Assembly: GCA_019116345.1 (NCBI GenBank)
Contig: DXBV01000118.1
Span: 49,610-113,609, forward strand
DNA: 64,000 bases
Source: Candidatus Allofournierella merdipullorum
Lineage (GTDB): Bacteria > Bacillota > Clostridia > Oscillospirales > Ruminococcaceae
Direction of reading: 5' to 3'
Below the pieces are notes generated by a model, which was given only the letters and a program-made list of their open reading frames with translations, was not told the DNA's origin and searched no databases. The position numbers were made by a program, and so were the translations under genes. Shown one piece after another: positions 1 to 8,479 of the stretch; the stretch's first letter is position 1; every line of letters begins with the position of its first letter.

Positions 1-12
1 CTGTGACCGGCG

Positions 13-41
13 TTGACAACCCGCTCCCGGCGTGGGATACT
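13..41 (+). promoter_or_regulatory. sigma-A type promoter
   Basis: A TTGACA hexamer at 13-18 and GATACT at 36-41 are separated by 17 bases. They lie 31 bases before the start codon of the first gene, which has the ribosome site AAGGAAGGAG. Confidence 0.55.
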
Positions 42-71
42 TGTGTCATATATAAGGAAGGAGCTGTCCCC

Positions 72-686
72 ATGACACAAAGCCAAACCGCCTGGCCGGC
101 GCGGTATTACGAGGAATTCGACGCGGAAAAGCGCCGCTGGATGCTGGAGGAAGCCATAGCCATCGGCGAGGGCGACGCAGCGGAGAACGAGATGCGCCGC
201 AGATTGTGGGATGCGCGCTACGTGCGCCCGCGCAAAAACGCTCCTTTGGCCGACCGGTATGTCGCCCTCTGGCTGGGGCTGGACCGCTGGCGCAAGCTGG
301 GCCTTGCGCCCCGGCAGGTGCGCGCCGCCGAAAAGGAGCTTCGGGAGACGGCCGCTCTGCTGCTGCCGGAAGCGACCCGCACAGACCCCGGCCGCACGCT
401 GCTGCACTGTGAGCTGGTGCATGCGGTGCGGCTGTATCTGAAGACCTGCACCGAGAGCAGCTACGGCACCACGCTGATGGGCCTGATGCGGATGAAAAAC
501 GAGCAGCTCATCGAAAAAGCCGCGGCGGAAACGGCGGAGGTCACCGTGCTGGTGCCCCGCTGGGCAGGTGTGGAGGAAGCGTTCGCGCCTCTGGCCCCCG
601 CCGCCCGGGAGGCGTTCACGCTGGTTTTCCCGGATGGCGGCGAAGCGCTGGAACGCGCCTTCGCCCGGTGCGCGCAGGGCAAATAA
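72..686 (+). CDS. conserved hypothetical protein (DUF6553-like)
   Basis: A soluble protein of 204 residues with no signal peptide or membrane segment. It is rich in Arg, Glu and Ala and mostly predicted helical, with a basic N-terminal half (EEFDAEKRRWMLEEA, then a stretch of RRR and RPRK). The start at 72 is preferred over the upstream in-frame codon at 3 because AAGGAAGGAG lies just before it. The gene has its own promoter and a terminator, so it is monocistronic. The general pattern resembles short Clostridia proteins grouped as DUF6553, but I recall this only loosely. No function can be assigned. Confidence 0.6.
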   Translation: MTQSQTAWPARYYEEFDAEKRRWMLEEAIAIGEGDAAENEMRRRLWDARYVRPRKNAPLADRYVALWLGLDRWRKLGLAPRQVRAAEKELRETAALLLPEATRTDPGRTLLHCELVHAVRLYLKTCTESSYGTTLMGLMRMKNEQLIEKAAAETAEVTVLVPRWAGVEEAFAPLAPAAREAFTLVFPDGGEALERAFARCAQGK

Positions 687-694
687 AAAAGCGA

Positions 695-727
695 GGCAGG
701 GCCCCGGCGGGGGCTCTGCCTTTGTTT
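695..727 (+). terminator. Rho-independent terminator
   Basis: GGCAGGGCCCC pairs with GGGGCTCTGCC (one wobble and one mismatch allowed) around a short loop, followed by TTTGTTT. It closes the first gene. Confidence 0.7.
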
Positions 728-808
728 GTGCGCTGGGTGACGTCATCACAGAAGAACGTCACATTTTGGGGTATACTAAATTCAAACAAAGGAAAGGAGC
801 TGACCGGT

Positions 809-1132
809 ATGGCAGCCATGAACATAAACGCGGAACAATTCAAGCAGAGTGTGGCGGGGGACAAGCCCCTGCTGGTGGACTTCTGGGCCCCCTGGTGCGG
901 CTACTGCCGGCGCATCGGCCCCGCCTATGACCAGATCGCCGGGGAATATTCCGACCGGCTGACCGTGGCCAAGGTGAACATCGACGAGGACGGCCAGCTG
1001 GCAAAGGACGCCGGCGTGGAGGTCATCCCCACCCTGGTGCTCTACCGGGACGGCAAGGTGCTTGGTTCCATCGTCGCCCCCGATTCCAAGGCAGCCATCG
1101 ACCGGTTCATCCGGGAGACGCTGGAGCAGTAA
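809..1132 (+). CDS. trxA: thioredoxin
   Basis: A 107-residue cytosolic thioredoxin, the usual length. The redox-active site is W29-C30-G31-Y32-C33, so the family CGPC motif is changed to CGYC, which normally shifts the redox potential. The cis-proline loop VIPT is at residues 72-75. The start at 809 follows GGAAAGGAG; the frame is open further upstream but no ribosome site supports an earlier start. Thirteen bases separate it from the thioredoxin reductase gene, so the pair forms an operon that supplies reducing power to ribonucleotide reductase, peroxiredoxins and similar enzymes. Confidence 0.95.
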   Translation: MAAMNINAEQFKQSVAGDKPLLVDFWAPWCGYCRRIGPAYDQIAGEYSDRLTVAKVNIDEDGQLAKDAGVEVIPTLVLYRDGKVLGSIVAPDSKAAIDRFIRETLEQ

Positions 1133-1145
1133 GGAGACAGTGGAC

Positions 1146-2075
1146 ATGAGCGGGACCCATGTGTATGATATGATCGTGGTGGGCGGCGGCCCGGGCGGTT
1201 ACACCGCCGCCCTCTACGCCGCCCGGGCCGGGCTGGACACGCTGGTGCTGGAAAAGCTGTCAGCGGGCGGGCAGATGGCTCTGACCGGCGTCATCGACAA
1301 CTACCCCGGCTACGAGGAAGGCATCGACGGCTTCACGCTGGGCGAAAAGATGCAGCAGCAGGCGCAGCGGTTCGGCGCAAAGACCGAGTACGCCCAGGTG
1401 GAGCGGGCGGACCTGACCGCCTCTCCCAAGGTGCTGCACACCAGCGAGGGCGATTTTTACGCCCGCACCGTGGCGCTGGCCACCGGAGCCGACCCCCGGC
1501 AGCTGGGGCTGGAACACGAGGCAGCCCTCACCGGCCGCGGCGTGGCTTACTGCGCCGCCTGCGACGGCATGCGCTACAAGGGCAAGACCGTTGTGGTGGT
1601 GGGCGGCGGCAACTCCGCCGCCGAGGACGCCCTGCTGCTGAGCCGCATTGCCGAAAAGGTGATCCTTGTCCACCGGCGGGACACCCTGCGGGCCACGAAG
1701 GTCTATCATCAGCCGCTGATGCAGGCGAAAAACGTGGAGTTTCGCTGGAACAGCACCGTTGCCGAACTGCTTCATGACGACAAACTCACCGGCGTGAAGC
1801 TGCGGGATGTGAACACCGGCGAAGAGACCGTTCTGCCCTGCGACGGGGTGTTCATCAGCGTGGGCCGCAAGCCCGCCACTCAACTGGCCGAGGGCCAGCT
1901 GGAGCTGGACGCGGGCGGCTACATCGTGGCGGACGAGACCACCCGGACCAGCGTGCCCGGCGTTTACGCCGTGGGCGACGTGCGCACGAAGCTGCTGCGG
2001 CAGGTGGTCACCGCGGTGGCCGACGGGGCCATGGCGGTACACATGGCCGAGGAATATCTGGCGAGCGGCATTTGA
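1146..2075 (+). CDS. trxB: thioredoxin reductase
   Basis: A 309-residue low-molecular-weight thioredoxin reductase (FAD, NAD(P)H). The FAD-binding GGGPGG is at residues 13-18, the redox disulfide is C136-A-A-C139, a second Rossmann motif GGGNSA lies at 153-158, and the C-terminal FAD motif VGDVR is present. Length and motif order match the bacterial family. The start at 1146 follows AAGGAGACAGTGGAC. It is cotranscribed with the thioredoxin just upstream and ends at a strong terminator. Ferredoxin- or F420-linked relatives share the fold, so the electron donor is inferred rather than shown. Confidence 0.95.
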   Translation: MSGTHVYDMIVVGGGPGGYTAALYAARAGLDTLVLEKLSAGGQMALTGVIDNYPGYEEGIDGFTLGEKMQQQAQRFGAKTEYAQVERADLTASPKVLHTSEGDFYARTVALATGADPRQLGLEHEAALTGRGVAYCAACDGMRYKGKTVVVVGGGNSAAEDALLLSRIAEKVILVHRRDTLRATKVYHQPLMQAKNVEFRWNSTVAELLHDDKLTGVKLRDVNTGEETVLPCDGVFISVGRKPATQLAEGQLELDAGGYIVADETTRTSVPGVYAVGDVRTKLLRQVVTAVADGAMAVHMAEEYLASGI

Positions 2076-2087
2076 ACGTTTTCACAG

Positions 2088-2122
2088 CACACCGCGGGGA
2101 GACCCGCGGTGTGTTTTCTTTT
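2088..2122 (+). terminator. Rho-independent terminator
   Basis: CACACCGCGGG and CCCGCGGTGTG form a perfect 11-bp stem with a GAGA loop, followed by TTTTCTTTT. It ends the trxA-trxB operon. Confidence 0.9.
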
Positions 2123-2211
2123 GCCCCGATTGCCAGACGGAGCCGCCCGTGCTATGATGAAGCTGCGGGCGGCAAAGCCGGCCTGCAAAAACCGCCGGGA
2201 GGGAGAGCCGC

Positions 2212-2718
2212 ATGGTCATTCTGATCGCGGGGGCGTCCCACACGGGAAAGACCGTCCTCGCCCAAAAACTCGTGAAGCGGTACGGCTGCTTCTGCCTTTC
2301 CATCGACCATCTGAAGATGGGCCTCATCCGCAGCGGCCGCACCGGCCTGACCCCCTTGAGCAGCGACCGGGAACTGACGAACCTGCTGTGGCCGGTGGTG
2401 CGGGAGATGGTCAAGACCGCCATTGAGAACGGGCAGGATCTGATCGTGGAGGGCTGCTACATCCCCTTCGACTGGGCAAAGGATTTTCCGGAGGAATACC
2501 GCGCCCACATCCGGTACCGCTGCCTGGTGATGAGTGAAGACTACATCCGCGCCCATTACCGGGACATTCTGGCCCATGCCAACGACGCGGAGCAGCGAAC
2601 GTGCGACGACTGCACGCAGGAAGCCCTGCTTTGGGACAACGCCCGGGCGCTGGAGGCCTGCCGCAAATACGGCGCGGAATACATCCTCATCGACGGGAAC
2701 TATCAGGTGGACTTTTAA
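2212..2718 (+). CDS. P-loop kinase-like protein
   Basis: A 168-residue soluble protein with a Walker A motif GASHTGKT at residues 7-14 and a conserved acidic/hydroxyl region (SIDHLKMGL) soon after, as in small nucleoside- or sugar-kinase-like P-loop proteins. A second acidic strand, LIVEGCYIP, may contribute to the substrate site. The start follows a GGGAGGGAGAG ribosome site. Only 18 bases separate it from the macrodomain gene downstream, so the two are probably cotranscribed, which hints at a nucleotide or ADP-ribose related role. The substrate cannot be read from the sequence. Confidence 0.75.
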   Translation: MVILIAGASHTGKTVLAQKLVKRYGCFCLSIDHLKMGLIRSGRTGLTPLSSDRELTNLLWPVVREMVKTAIENGQDLIVEGCYIPFDWAKDFPEEYRAHIRYRCLVMSEDYIRAHYRDILAHANDAEQRTCDDCTQEALLWDNARALEACRKYGAEYILIDGNYQVDF

Positions 2719-2736
2719 AGGAAGGAGGCGGCCCCT

Positions 2737-3705
2737 GTGCCCCTGCGCATCGTGCGAAACGACATCACCACCATGAGGGTGGACGCCATCGTCAACGCCG
2801 CCAACGAGAGCCTGTTGGGCGGCGGAGGGGTGGACGGCGCCATCCACCGGGCCGCCGGGCCCGAACTTCTGGCCGAATGCCGCGGTCTGGGCGGCTGCAA
2901 AACGGGCCGGGCCAAAATCACCAAGGGCTACCGCCTGCCTGCAAAATACGTCATTCACGCCGTGGGCCCTGTGTGGCAGGGCGGCAGCCACGGCGAGCGG
3001 GAACTGCTGGCGGGGGCTTACCGTGCCTCGCTGGAACTGGCGCTGGAGCACGGTTGCCAAACGGTGGCGTTCCCCCTCATTTCCGCCGGGGCCTACGGCT
3101 ACCCCAAAGACCGGGCGCTGAAAACCGCCGTGGACGTGATCGGGGATTTCCTTTTGGCTCACGATATGACCGTCTATCTGGTCATCTTTGACCGGGCGGC
3201 CTTTTCCATCGGGGAAAAGCTCTTTGCCGACATCGCCGCCTACATCGACGACCGCTATGTGGAGCAGCACACCAGCCCCCGGGAAGAGGAATACCGCCGG
3301 GCCGCGGCCTTTGCGGCTGCTCCGATGGCGATGCCCGCCGGGCTGGACGAGGCGCTGGACCGGCTGGACGAAAGTTTTTCCCAGATGCTGCTGCGCAAAA
3401 TCGACGAAAAGGGCATGACCGACGCCCAGTGTTACAAAAAGGCCAACATCGACCGCAAGCTGTTTTCCAAAATACGCTCGGACGTGCACTACCGCCCCTC
3501 CAAGCCCACCGCCATGGCCTTTGCCGTCGCGCTGGAACTGCCGCTGGCCGAGGCCCGGGAGCTGCTGGAAAAGGCGGGATTTGCCTTCTCCCACGCCAGC
3601 CGGTTCGACATCATCGTGGAATATTTCATCGCCCACCAGAACTACGATATTTTCCAGATCAACGAGGCTCTGTTCGCCTTTGACCAGAGCCTGCTGGGCG
3701 GCTGA
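2737..3705 (+). CDS. macrodomain protein with C-terminal helical extension
   Basis: A 322-residue protein starting at GTG behind AAGGAAGGAGG. Residues 1-150 form a macrodomain: [20 protein letters not shown] carries the Asn and glycine-rich loop that bind ADP-ribose, and [12 protein letters not shown] is the second ligand loop. This is the signature of MacroD-type O-acetyl-ADP-ribose or mono-ADP-ribosyl hydrolases. Residues ~205-320 are a separate helical domain, with the segments [20 protein letters not shown] and [20 protein letters not shown] resembling an HTH-like fold. I recall this fusion from other Clostridia. The role of the second domain is unknown; substrate or DNA targeting are both possible. 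Confidence 0.88.
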   Translation: MPLRIVRNDITTMRVDAIVNAANESLLGGGGVDGAIHRAAGPELLAECRGLGGCKTGRAKITKGYRLPAKYVIHAVGPVWQGGSHGERELLAGAYRASLELALEHGCQTVAFPLISAGAYGYPKDRALKTAVDVIGDFLLAHDMTVYLVIFDRAAFSIGEKLFADIAAYIDDRYVEQHTSPREEEYRRAAAFAAAPMAMPAGLDEALDRLDESFSQMLLRKIDEKGMTDAQCYKKANIDRKLFSKIRSDVHYRPSKPTAMAFAVALELPLAEARELLEKAGFAFSHASRFDIIVEYFIAHQNYDIFQINEALFAFDQSLLGG

Positions 3706-3724
3706 GCCCGGAAAGGAGAATCCC

Positions 3725-4075
3725 ATGCCCCGCACCGATGTGACACAGATGCCCTTTTCGACCCTCTATCCCCTGCTGGTGAACAAGGCCGTGAAGAAGG
3801 GCCGCACCCGGGAGGAAGTGGACCGGGTGACCGCCTGGCTCACCGGCTACTCTCCGGAAGACCTCGCCCGCCTGGAGCAAAGCCGCATAACCTACGGCGA
3901 CTTTTTCCGGAATGCTCCCGCCATGAACCCCGGCCGAGCCCTTATCACCGGCAAGGTGTGCGGCGTGCAGGTGGAGGCCATCGAGGACCCGCTGATGCTG
4001 GCGATCCGCCAGCTGGACAAACTGGTGGACGAGCTGGCCAAGGGCCGGCCCATGGAAAAGATCCTGCGCGCATAA
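3725..4075 (+). CDS. DUF2200 family protein
   Basis: A 116-residue cytosolic protein. The string of conserved features (PLLVNKAVKKGRTREEVD, AWLTGYSPEDL, FFRNAPAMNPGRALITGKVCG and the C-terminal LDKLVDELAKGRPMEKILR) matches my recollection of DUF2200 along almost its whole length. The family is widespread and has no established function. The start at 3725 follows GGAAAGGAGAATCCC, which excludes the longer upstream frame that overlaps the macrodomain gene. It lies 19 bases after that gene and is probably its cotranscribed third member. Confidence 0.85.
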   Translation: MPRTDVTQMPFSTLYPLLVNKAVKKGRTREEVDRVTAWLTGYSPEDLARLEQSRITYGDFFRNAPAMNPGRALITGKVCGVQVEAIEDPLMLAIRQLDKLVDELAKGRPMEKILRA

Positions 4076-4110
4076 ATGTCGCCCGCCGGGCGACCCGATG
4101 CAAACGAAAT

Positions 4111-4151
4111 CCCCCTATACTGTGTTTGTAAGCAAATCACAGTACAGGGGG
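4111..4151 (+). promoter_or_regulatory. 14-bp hairpin that contains the VWA gene's ribosome site
   Basis: CCCCCTATACTGTG (4111-4124) pairs with CACAGTACAGGGGG (4138-4151) with one mismatch around a 13-base loop. The 3' arm ends in AGGGGG, the only Shine-Dalgarno candidate, 7 bases before the ATG at 4159. In RNA the site would be paired. The tail TTTTGTT also allows a terminator or attenuator reading, and in DNA the palindrome could be an operator. Confidence 0.65.
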
Positions 4152-4158
4152 TTTTGTT

Positions 4159-4809
4159 ATGAAAAAAGATTTGACCGAACTGGTATTCATTCTGGACCGC
4201 AGCGGCTCCATGCAGGGGCTGGAAAGCGACACCATCGGCGGGTTCAATTCCCTGCTGGAAAAGCAGAAACGGCAGCCCGGCGAGGCTCTGGTCTCCACCG
4301 TTCTCTTTGACAGTCAGAGCGAAGTCCTCCACGACCGGGTGCAGCTGAGCTCCGTCCGCCCCATCACCGACCGGGACTACTTCGTGCGGGGCTGCACCGC
4401 CCTGCTGGACGCGGTGGGCGGCGCCATCCGCCACATTGGGAACATCCACAAGTACGCCCGGCCCGAGGACGTGCCGGAGCACACCCTGTTCGTGGTCATC
4501 ACCGACGGCATGGAGAACGCCAGCCACCATTACACTGCCCGCCAGGTGCGGGAGATGATCCTGCGGCAAAAGGAGCGGTATGGCTGGGAGTTCCTTTTTT
4601 TGGGCGCCAACATCGACGCGGTGGAAACGGCGGGTGATCTCGGCATCGGCGCCGACCGGGCGGTGAACTACCGCTGCGACAGCGCGGGCACCCGTTTGAA
4701 CTACGATGTGGTGAGCCAGGCGGCCTCCGCCGTCCGCAGCAGCGCCCCGCTGAACGCCCACTGGAAAAACCCCATCGAACAGGATTTTCATAACCGGCAA
4801 AAGAAATAA
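4159..4809 (+). CDS. VWA domain protein (TerY-like)
   Basis: A 216-residue soluble von Willebrand A domain protein. The metal-ion adhesion site is complete: D13-R-S15-G-S17 in ILDRSGSM, the Thr in RGCTALLDAVG, and the Asp in ITDGMENAS. There is no signal peptide, so it acts inside the cell, probably as a scaffold for a partner protein. Similar stand-alone VWA proteins occur near tellurite-resistance-like and macrodomain genes; here the macrodomain gene is 0.5 kb upstream. Expression may be controlled by the hairpin covering the ribosome site. Confidence 0.85.
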   Translation: MKKDLTELVFILDRSGSMQGLESDTIGGFNSLLEKQKRQPGEALVSTVLFDSQSEVLHDRVQLSSVRPITDRDYFVRGCTALLDAVGGAIRHIGNIHKYARPEDVPEHTLFVVITDGMENASHHYTARQVREMILRQKERYGWEFLFLGANIDAVETAGDLGIGADRAVNYRCDSAGTRLNYDVVSQAASAVRSSAPLNAHWKNPIEQDFHNRQKK

Positions 4810-4848
4810 CAAAAACCTCCGGCAGCCGCAGCGCAGCGGGGCCGGAGG
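4810..4848 (-). terminator. Rho-independent terminator of the AraC/GyrI gene
   Basis: CCTCCGGC and GCCGGAGG enclose a second GCCGC/GCGG pairing. On the minus strand the stem is followed by TTTTTGTTATTT. It separates two convergent genes. Confidence 0.75.
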
Positions 4849-4856
4849 CAGAGCCG

Positions 4857-5714
4857 TTATTTCTTTTCCACCGGGAGCCAGACCTCGCAATAGTATTCCT
4901 GGTCCTGCGTGCCCTGTTCGAACTTGCTGGCGTCCGTGTACATTTCCACGTTGATCCCCGCCGCGATCTTGTAATCGGGGTTCGTGGGCAGCCACTGGGA
5001 GAAGATCTGCTGGTTCAGCCCCTGCAGCGCCTGGGGCATTTTGCCGGTGCAGGGGAACACCGCCCAGGTGTGGGCCGGGATGGTGCGGGTGGTGAAGCCG
5101 GCGGGCACCTCGCCGGCGGGGTCATAGTTGTCGGCAATGAGATATTCGAACTCGTTGCCTCCCATGCTCTCGTCCAGATTGATGCCGTACATCCCGCGCA
5201 CCACCTTGCCGCCGCCCTCTGCGAAGTGCTCGGCCCAGAACCGGGGCACTGCTGCGGCGCCCTCCTCATATTTAAAGGTCTTTGCCCGGCAGAGAACGGT
5301 GAACGCCTCTTTTTTCATGATTTTGCAATCCATGTTTTGACCACCTTCCAATGTCACTTTGATCCGAAGCGGCGCAAAGGAACGAACCGCGCCTCCGCTT
5401 TTTCGCAGCGCGGCAGGTGTGAGCCCATGGAAGCGGGCGAACGCTTTGGTGAAGCTGTTCGGCGAGTCGTAGCCGAACTCCAGTGCAATGTCGATGATCT
5501 TCCGGTCCGTCGTGAGGACCTCCAGCCCGGCGGCGGAAAGCCGGCGCTGGCGGATATAGTCGCCCACCGTCATGTCGCACAGCATGGCAAAGCCCTTTTG
5601 AAAATAAAAGGGCGACAGGGCTGCCTGCCGCGCGATGTCCCCGATGGTCAGCTCCTCCCGGAGATGGTCTTCGATGTACCGGATCGCCCGATGAATGCTT
5701 TCCACCCAATCCAT
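4857..5714 (-). CDS. AraC-family regulator with GyrI-like ligand domain
   Basis: A 285-residue transcription factor. Residues 1-100 are an AraC double helix-turn-helix: IGDIARQAALSPFYFQKGFAMLCD and the second-helix pattern EFGYDSPNSFTKAFARFHGLTPAALR. Residues ~115-285 are a GyrI-like small-molecule binding domain of the type found in multidrug regulators. The start at 5714 is chosen because AGAAGGAAGG lies at the right distance; the upstream ATG at 5744 would put this sequence inside the coding region. The adjacent acetyltransferase is on the same strand about 80 bases upstream. The ligand is unknown. Confidence 0.88.
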   Translation of the reverse strand: MDWVESIHRAIRYIEDHLREELTIGDIARQAALSPFYFQKGFAMLCDMTVGDYIRQRRLSAAGLEVLTTDRKIIDIALEFGYDSPNSFTKAFARFHGLTPAALRKSGGAVRSFAPLRIKVTLEGGQNMDCKIMKKEAFTVLCRAKTFKYEEGAAAVPRFWAEHFAEGGGKVVRGMYGINLDESMGGNEFEYLIADNYDPAGEVPAGFTTRTIPAHTWAVFPCTGKMPQALQGLNQQIFSQWLPTNPDYKIAAGINVEMYTDASKFEQGTQDQEYYCEVWLPVEKK

Positions 5715-5793
5715 TCGGTCACACCTTCCTTCTGGCACCAGCATACATCAAAGCGCCGGTCCCTGCCCGATTTTTTGTGCCCGAGTCTGTCTG

Positions 5794-6279
5794 CTATCGC
5801 TTGAGGGTGAACTCCTGCACCGGGCAGCCAAACTCTTCCCCCAGCCGCCCCTCCGAAAAGCCAAGGCGTTTGTAAAAGGCCCGGGCGGCGGCTCCCCGCG
5901 GGTCGCCCTCCCGGTAGGTGGTCACGGCGACGTCTTTTCCCTCGTCCATCTGCGCCAGCATGGAGGACACCAGTCTCTCTCCAATGTGCTGCCTGCGGCA
6001 GGCCGGGTCCACCGCCAGAAAGCACAGCGCACCGGCTTCCTTCGAGAACAAAAGCGCGCCCACAAGCCGTTCGCCCCGCACTGCGCAGAGCGCGGACCCG
6101 CTTTGCATAAAGCGGAGCGTCACTTCTCGATGTTCCCGCAGCCCCTCCGCGCTTTCCAGCCCCGGAAAATCGTCTTTCACGCGGCACACAAGGGCCATCC
6201 AGCCCTCGATGTCCCGGGGACATGCCGGGCGTATCTCCACCGTCTGTTCCTGCCTTTCAAACATTTTTCTCCGGTCCAT
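5794..6279 (-). CDS. GNAT family N-acetyltransferase
   Basis: A 161-residue GNAT protein. The core runs from VEIRPACPRDIEGWMALV, through ALLFSKEAGALCFLAVDPACRRQHIGERLV (the strand-4/pyrophosphate-loop region, with R-R-Q-H-I-G in place of the canonical Q/R-x-x-G-x-G/A) to AARAFYKRLGF near the end. The acetyl acceptor cannot be inferred. The N-terminal 15 residues precede the conserved fold, so a start at the internal Met at 6264 is possible. It is transcribed in the same direction as the downstream AraC/GyrI gene. Confidence 0.85.
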   Translation of the reverse strand: MDRRKMFERQEQTVEIRPACPRDIEGWMALVCRVKDDFPGLESAEGLREHREVTLRFMQSGSALCAVRGERLVGALLFSKEAGALCFLAVDPACRRQHIGERLVSSMLAQMDEGKDVAVTTYREGDPRGAAARAFYKRLGFSEGRLGEEFGCPVQEFTLKR

Positions 6280-6308
6280 CCCACGCCCCCCTTTTTCCAG
6301 TATACCAC

Positions 6309-6340
6309 AAAAAAGCGCCTCCCTGGCGGGAGGCGCTTTT
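6309..6340 (-). terminator. Rho-independent terminator of the YhhN gene
   Basis: AAGCGCCTCCC (6313-6323) and GGGAGGCGCTT (6328-6338) form an 11-bp stem with a 4-base loop; on the minus strand it is followed by a run of Ts. Confidence 0.85.
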
Positions 6341-6350
6341 CATTATTTTT

Positions 6351-7019
6351 TTAAAATCCCAGGCTGAGGCCCACCAGAAACATCCCGTAATAATAAGTGG
6401 CCAGATTCGCGGGGTGGACCGCCGGATGAGGGTTGCGGTGAAAATAGAGGAACAAAATCAGCAGGTCGGAAATCCAGAACAGAGCCGCGCCTGCCAGAAC
6501 AAGGAAGCACCAGGACTGGCCCAGTCCAATGGCCAGCTGAGCTCCTTTGCCCAAAAAGGCGGAGACAAAGGCGGCATAAATCGCCGCCATGGGCAAAAGG
6601 CGGCCGAAGTGCATGCCGGGCAGGCGGCTCAGGGCCAGCACTCCCAGCGCGCCGGCGGCAGCCGCCGCGGGCACCAGCCAGTTGGCCGGCTGCAGGCGGC
6701 ACAGGCCCCAGACGAACAGGCCGTGCCCTGCCAGGAAGCAGGTCCCGCCCGCCACGAACCAGGGCAGCTTGCGGCGGCGGTTGTAGATGGCCAGCAGCAC
6801 GTCGCCCGTCACGCAGCAGCCCAGCGCGGGCGCCAGATGCACAAAGGCCTCCGGCCGGCTGCCCACACGGGCCGACACCGCGGCCACCGCCACGAAACTC
6901 AGGCTGCACAGGATCTTTTCCACCAGATAGCTCTTTTGATCGGAGCAGGCCTTGCGGATAAGCAGGCTCAGCACGGCGGTGTAGGCCAGCAGCATGCCTG
7001 CGATCAGGGTGGTGTTCAC
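6351..7019 (-). CDS. YhhN (TMEM86) family membrane protein, putative lysoplasmalogenase
   Basis: A 222-residue polytopic membrane protein with about eight hydrophobic segments. The family-typical polar motifs are visible: CCVTGDVLLAIYNRR in the middle and FWISDLLILFLYFHR towards the end, carrying the Asp residues proposed to act in catalysis in the YhhN/TMEM86 family, then ATYYYGMFLVGLSLGF. Known relatives hydrolyse the vinyl-ether bond of lysoplasmalogens. Plasmalogens are common in anaerobic Clostridia, so the assignment is plausible, but activity is inferred from the family only. It is monocistronic with its own terminator. Confidence 0.85.
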   Translation of the reverse strand: MNTTLIAGMLLAYTAVLSLLIRKACSDQKSYLVEKILCSLSFVAVAAVSARVGSRPEAFVHLAPALGCCVTGDVLLAIYNRRRKLPWFVAGGTCFLAGHGLFVWGLCRLQPANWLVPAAAAAGALGVLALSRLPGMHFGRLLPMAAIYAAFVSAFLGKGAQLAIGLGQSWCFLVLAGAALFWISDLLILFLYFHRNPHPAVHPANLATYYYGMFLVGLSLGF

Positions 7020-7163
7020 TGGGCGGTCCTCCCCTTGGTTTTGTTGCGCCTTTTGGGTGAAGGCGTTTCCTTACTGTAAGGATAGCACAGAATGTGATTC
7101 CTGTCTGCTCTTCAGAGCGTTCTTTCCTTGTATCTGCCGGGCGTTCAGCGGGCCGCCTTTCTT

Positions 7164-8429
7164 TCAGAACAGCCGCCGGCCGGCCACATACTTGGCCAGG
7201 GGCAGCCCGTCGGAGAGCCAGACCACCCGCTCCAGCCGCTCGGTGAGGGTACACTGGCGGGTGGTGGGCAGGGCGCTGTCGTCCATGACGATGGCGTCGA
7301 ACTCATAGCCGGGCTCGAAGCTGCCCACCTTGCCGAAGAATTCGCCGCCGCCCCTGGTGGCCAGATACAGCGCTTCGGGCAGGGTGAGGGCGGGCAGGCT
7401 GTCGTCCACCAGACGCCAGCGCAGCTTGGAGCTCTGGATGGCGTCGGTCATGGCGCGGAAGATGGAAAGATGCGCCCCGCCGGCCACGTCGCTGCCCAGG
7501 CCCGCTTTCTGGCCCTCGTTCAGCCAGGTGCGCACCGGGGCAATGCCGGAGGACACGTTCATGTTGGACTGGGGGCAGTGGGCCAGGAACACGCCCTGTT
7601 CCTTCATCCGGGCCCGCTCCTCCTCGCTGCTCCAGATGCAGTGAGCCATCACGGTGCGGCACTCGCCGCCGAACAGGCCCGGCCGGTCATAGGCTTCGCC
7701 GTAGAACCTTGCCCAGGGGCGCAGCTGTTTGACCCACTCGATCTCGGAGAGATTCTCCGACAGGTGAGACTGCATCGCCGTGCCGAACTGCCGCTGCAGC
7801 TCGCCCAGGCCGTCCATCAGCTCTTCGGAGCAGCTGGGGATGAACCGGGGCGTGAGGATGGGCCGCACGCCGGAAAAAGCGGCGCTCTCCTCCAGCCAGC
7901 GACGGGTCTCGGCCAGCGAGCCTTCGGCGGTCTCCCGCAGGTAATCCGGGCAGTTGGAGTCCATGTTCAGCTTGCCCACAAAGCCCCGCAGGCCCGCCTT
8001 TTCCAGCAGTTCCATCAAAAGCAGAGTGGCCGGCCGGTGCACTGTGGCAAAGATGCTCGCCCGGGTGGTGGCGCTACGGGTCAGCTCATCGGTAAAAATC
8101 CGGTAGGCCGCCTGGGCATATTCCGGCGAAGAAAAACGGGCCTCCTCGGGGAAGGCGTTCTCCTCCAGCCAATCCAGCAGTTCCATGTCCATGCCCAGCC
8201 CCCGGTAGGCGTACTGGCTGGCGTGGACGTGCAGGTCCACCAGACCGGGCAGGATGAGCCGGTCGCCGTGGTCGTGGACGGGGATGCCCGCGTACCTCTC
8301 GGGCAGCGTCTCAAAAATGCCCGCCACCAGTCCGTTTTCGCAGACGAGATACTGCTGCGGCCGCACTTCCAGCTGCCCGCAGACCGGTGTAAAAATAAGA
8401 TTGCCCTTCAGGGCGAAAGTTTCTTTCAT
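7164..8429 (-). CDS. guaD: guanine deaminase (amidohydrolase family)
   Basis: A 421-residue amidohydrolase that converts guanine to xanthine. The first metal-binding motif is LHVHASQ with H67 and H69, followed by TPRFIPSCS, QSHLSEN (third His), MAHCIW (fourth His) and LGSDVAGG (catalytic Asp). TPRFIPSCS, the LHVHASQ motif and the length fit guanine deaminase better than cytosine deaminase or chlorohydrolases. The start at 8429 follows AAGGAGAGCACA; an upstream in-frame ATG at 8462 has no such site. Its promoter is just upstream. No other purine genes are adjacent. Confidence 0.88.
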   Translation of the reverse strand: MKETFALKGNLIFTPVCGQLEVRPQQYLVCENGLVAGIFETLPERYAGIPVHDHGDRLILPGLVDLHVHASQYAYRGLGMDMELLDWLEENAFPEEARFSSPEYAQAAYRIFTDELTRSATTRASIFATVHRPATLLLMELLEKAGLRGFVGKLNMDSNCPDYLRETAEGSLAETRRWLEESAAFSGVRPILTPRFIPSCSEELMDGLGELQRQFGTAMQSHLSENLSEIEWVKQLRPWARFYGEAYDRPGLFGGECRTVMAHCIWSSEEERARMKEQGVFLAHCPQSNMNVSSGIAPVRTWLNEGQKAGLGSDVAGGAHLSIFRAMTDAIQSSKLRWRLVDDSLPALTLPEALYLATRGGGEFFGKVGSFEPGYEFDAIVMDDSALPTTRQCTLTERLERVVWLSDGLPLAKYVAGRRLF

Positions 8430-8479
8430 TGTGCTCTCCTTGCTGCTGCGTGATGCCGGCACAGCGCCGGCCGCAGTTT

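Noticed and set aside
2152..3735. Long minus-strand frame across the kinase and macrodomain genes
   Set aside because: The plus-strand genes have domain motifs and ribosome sites, and the antisense product has neither.
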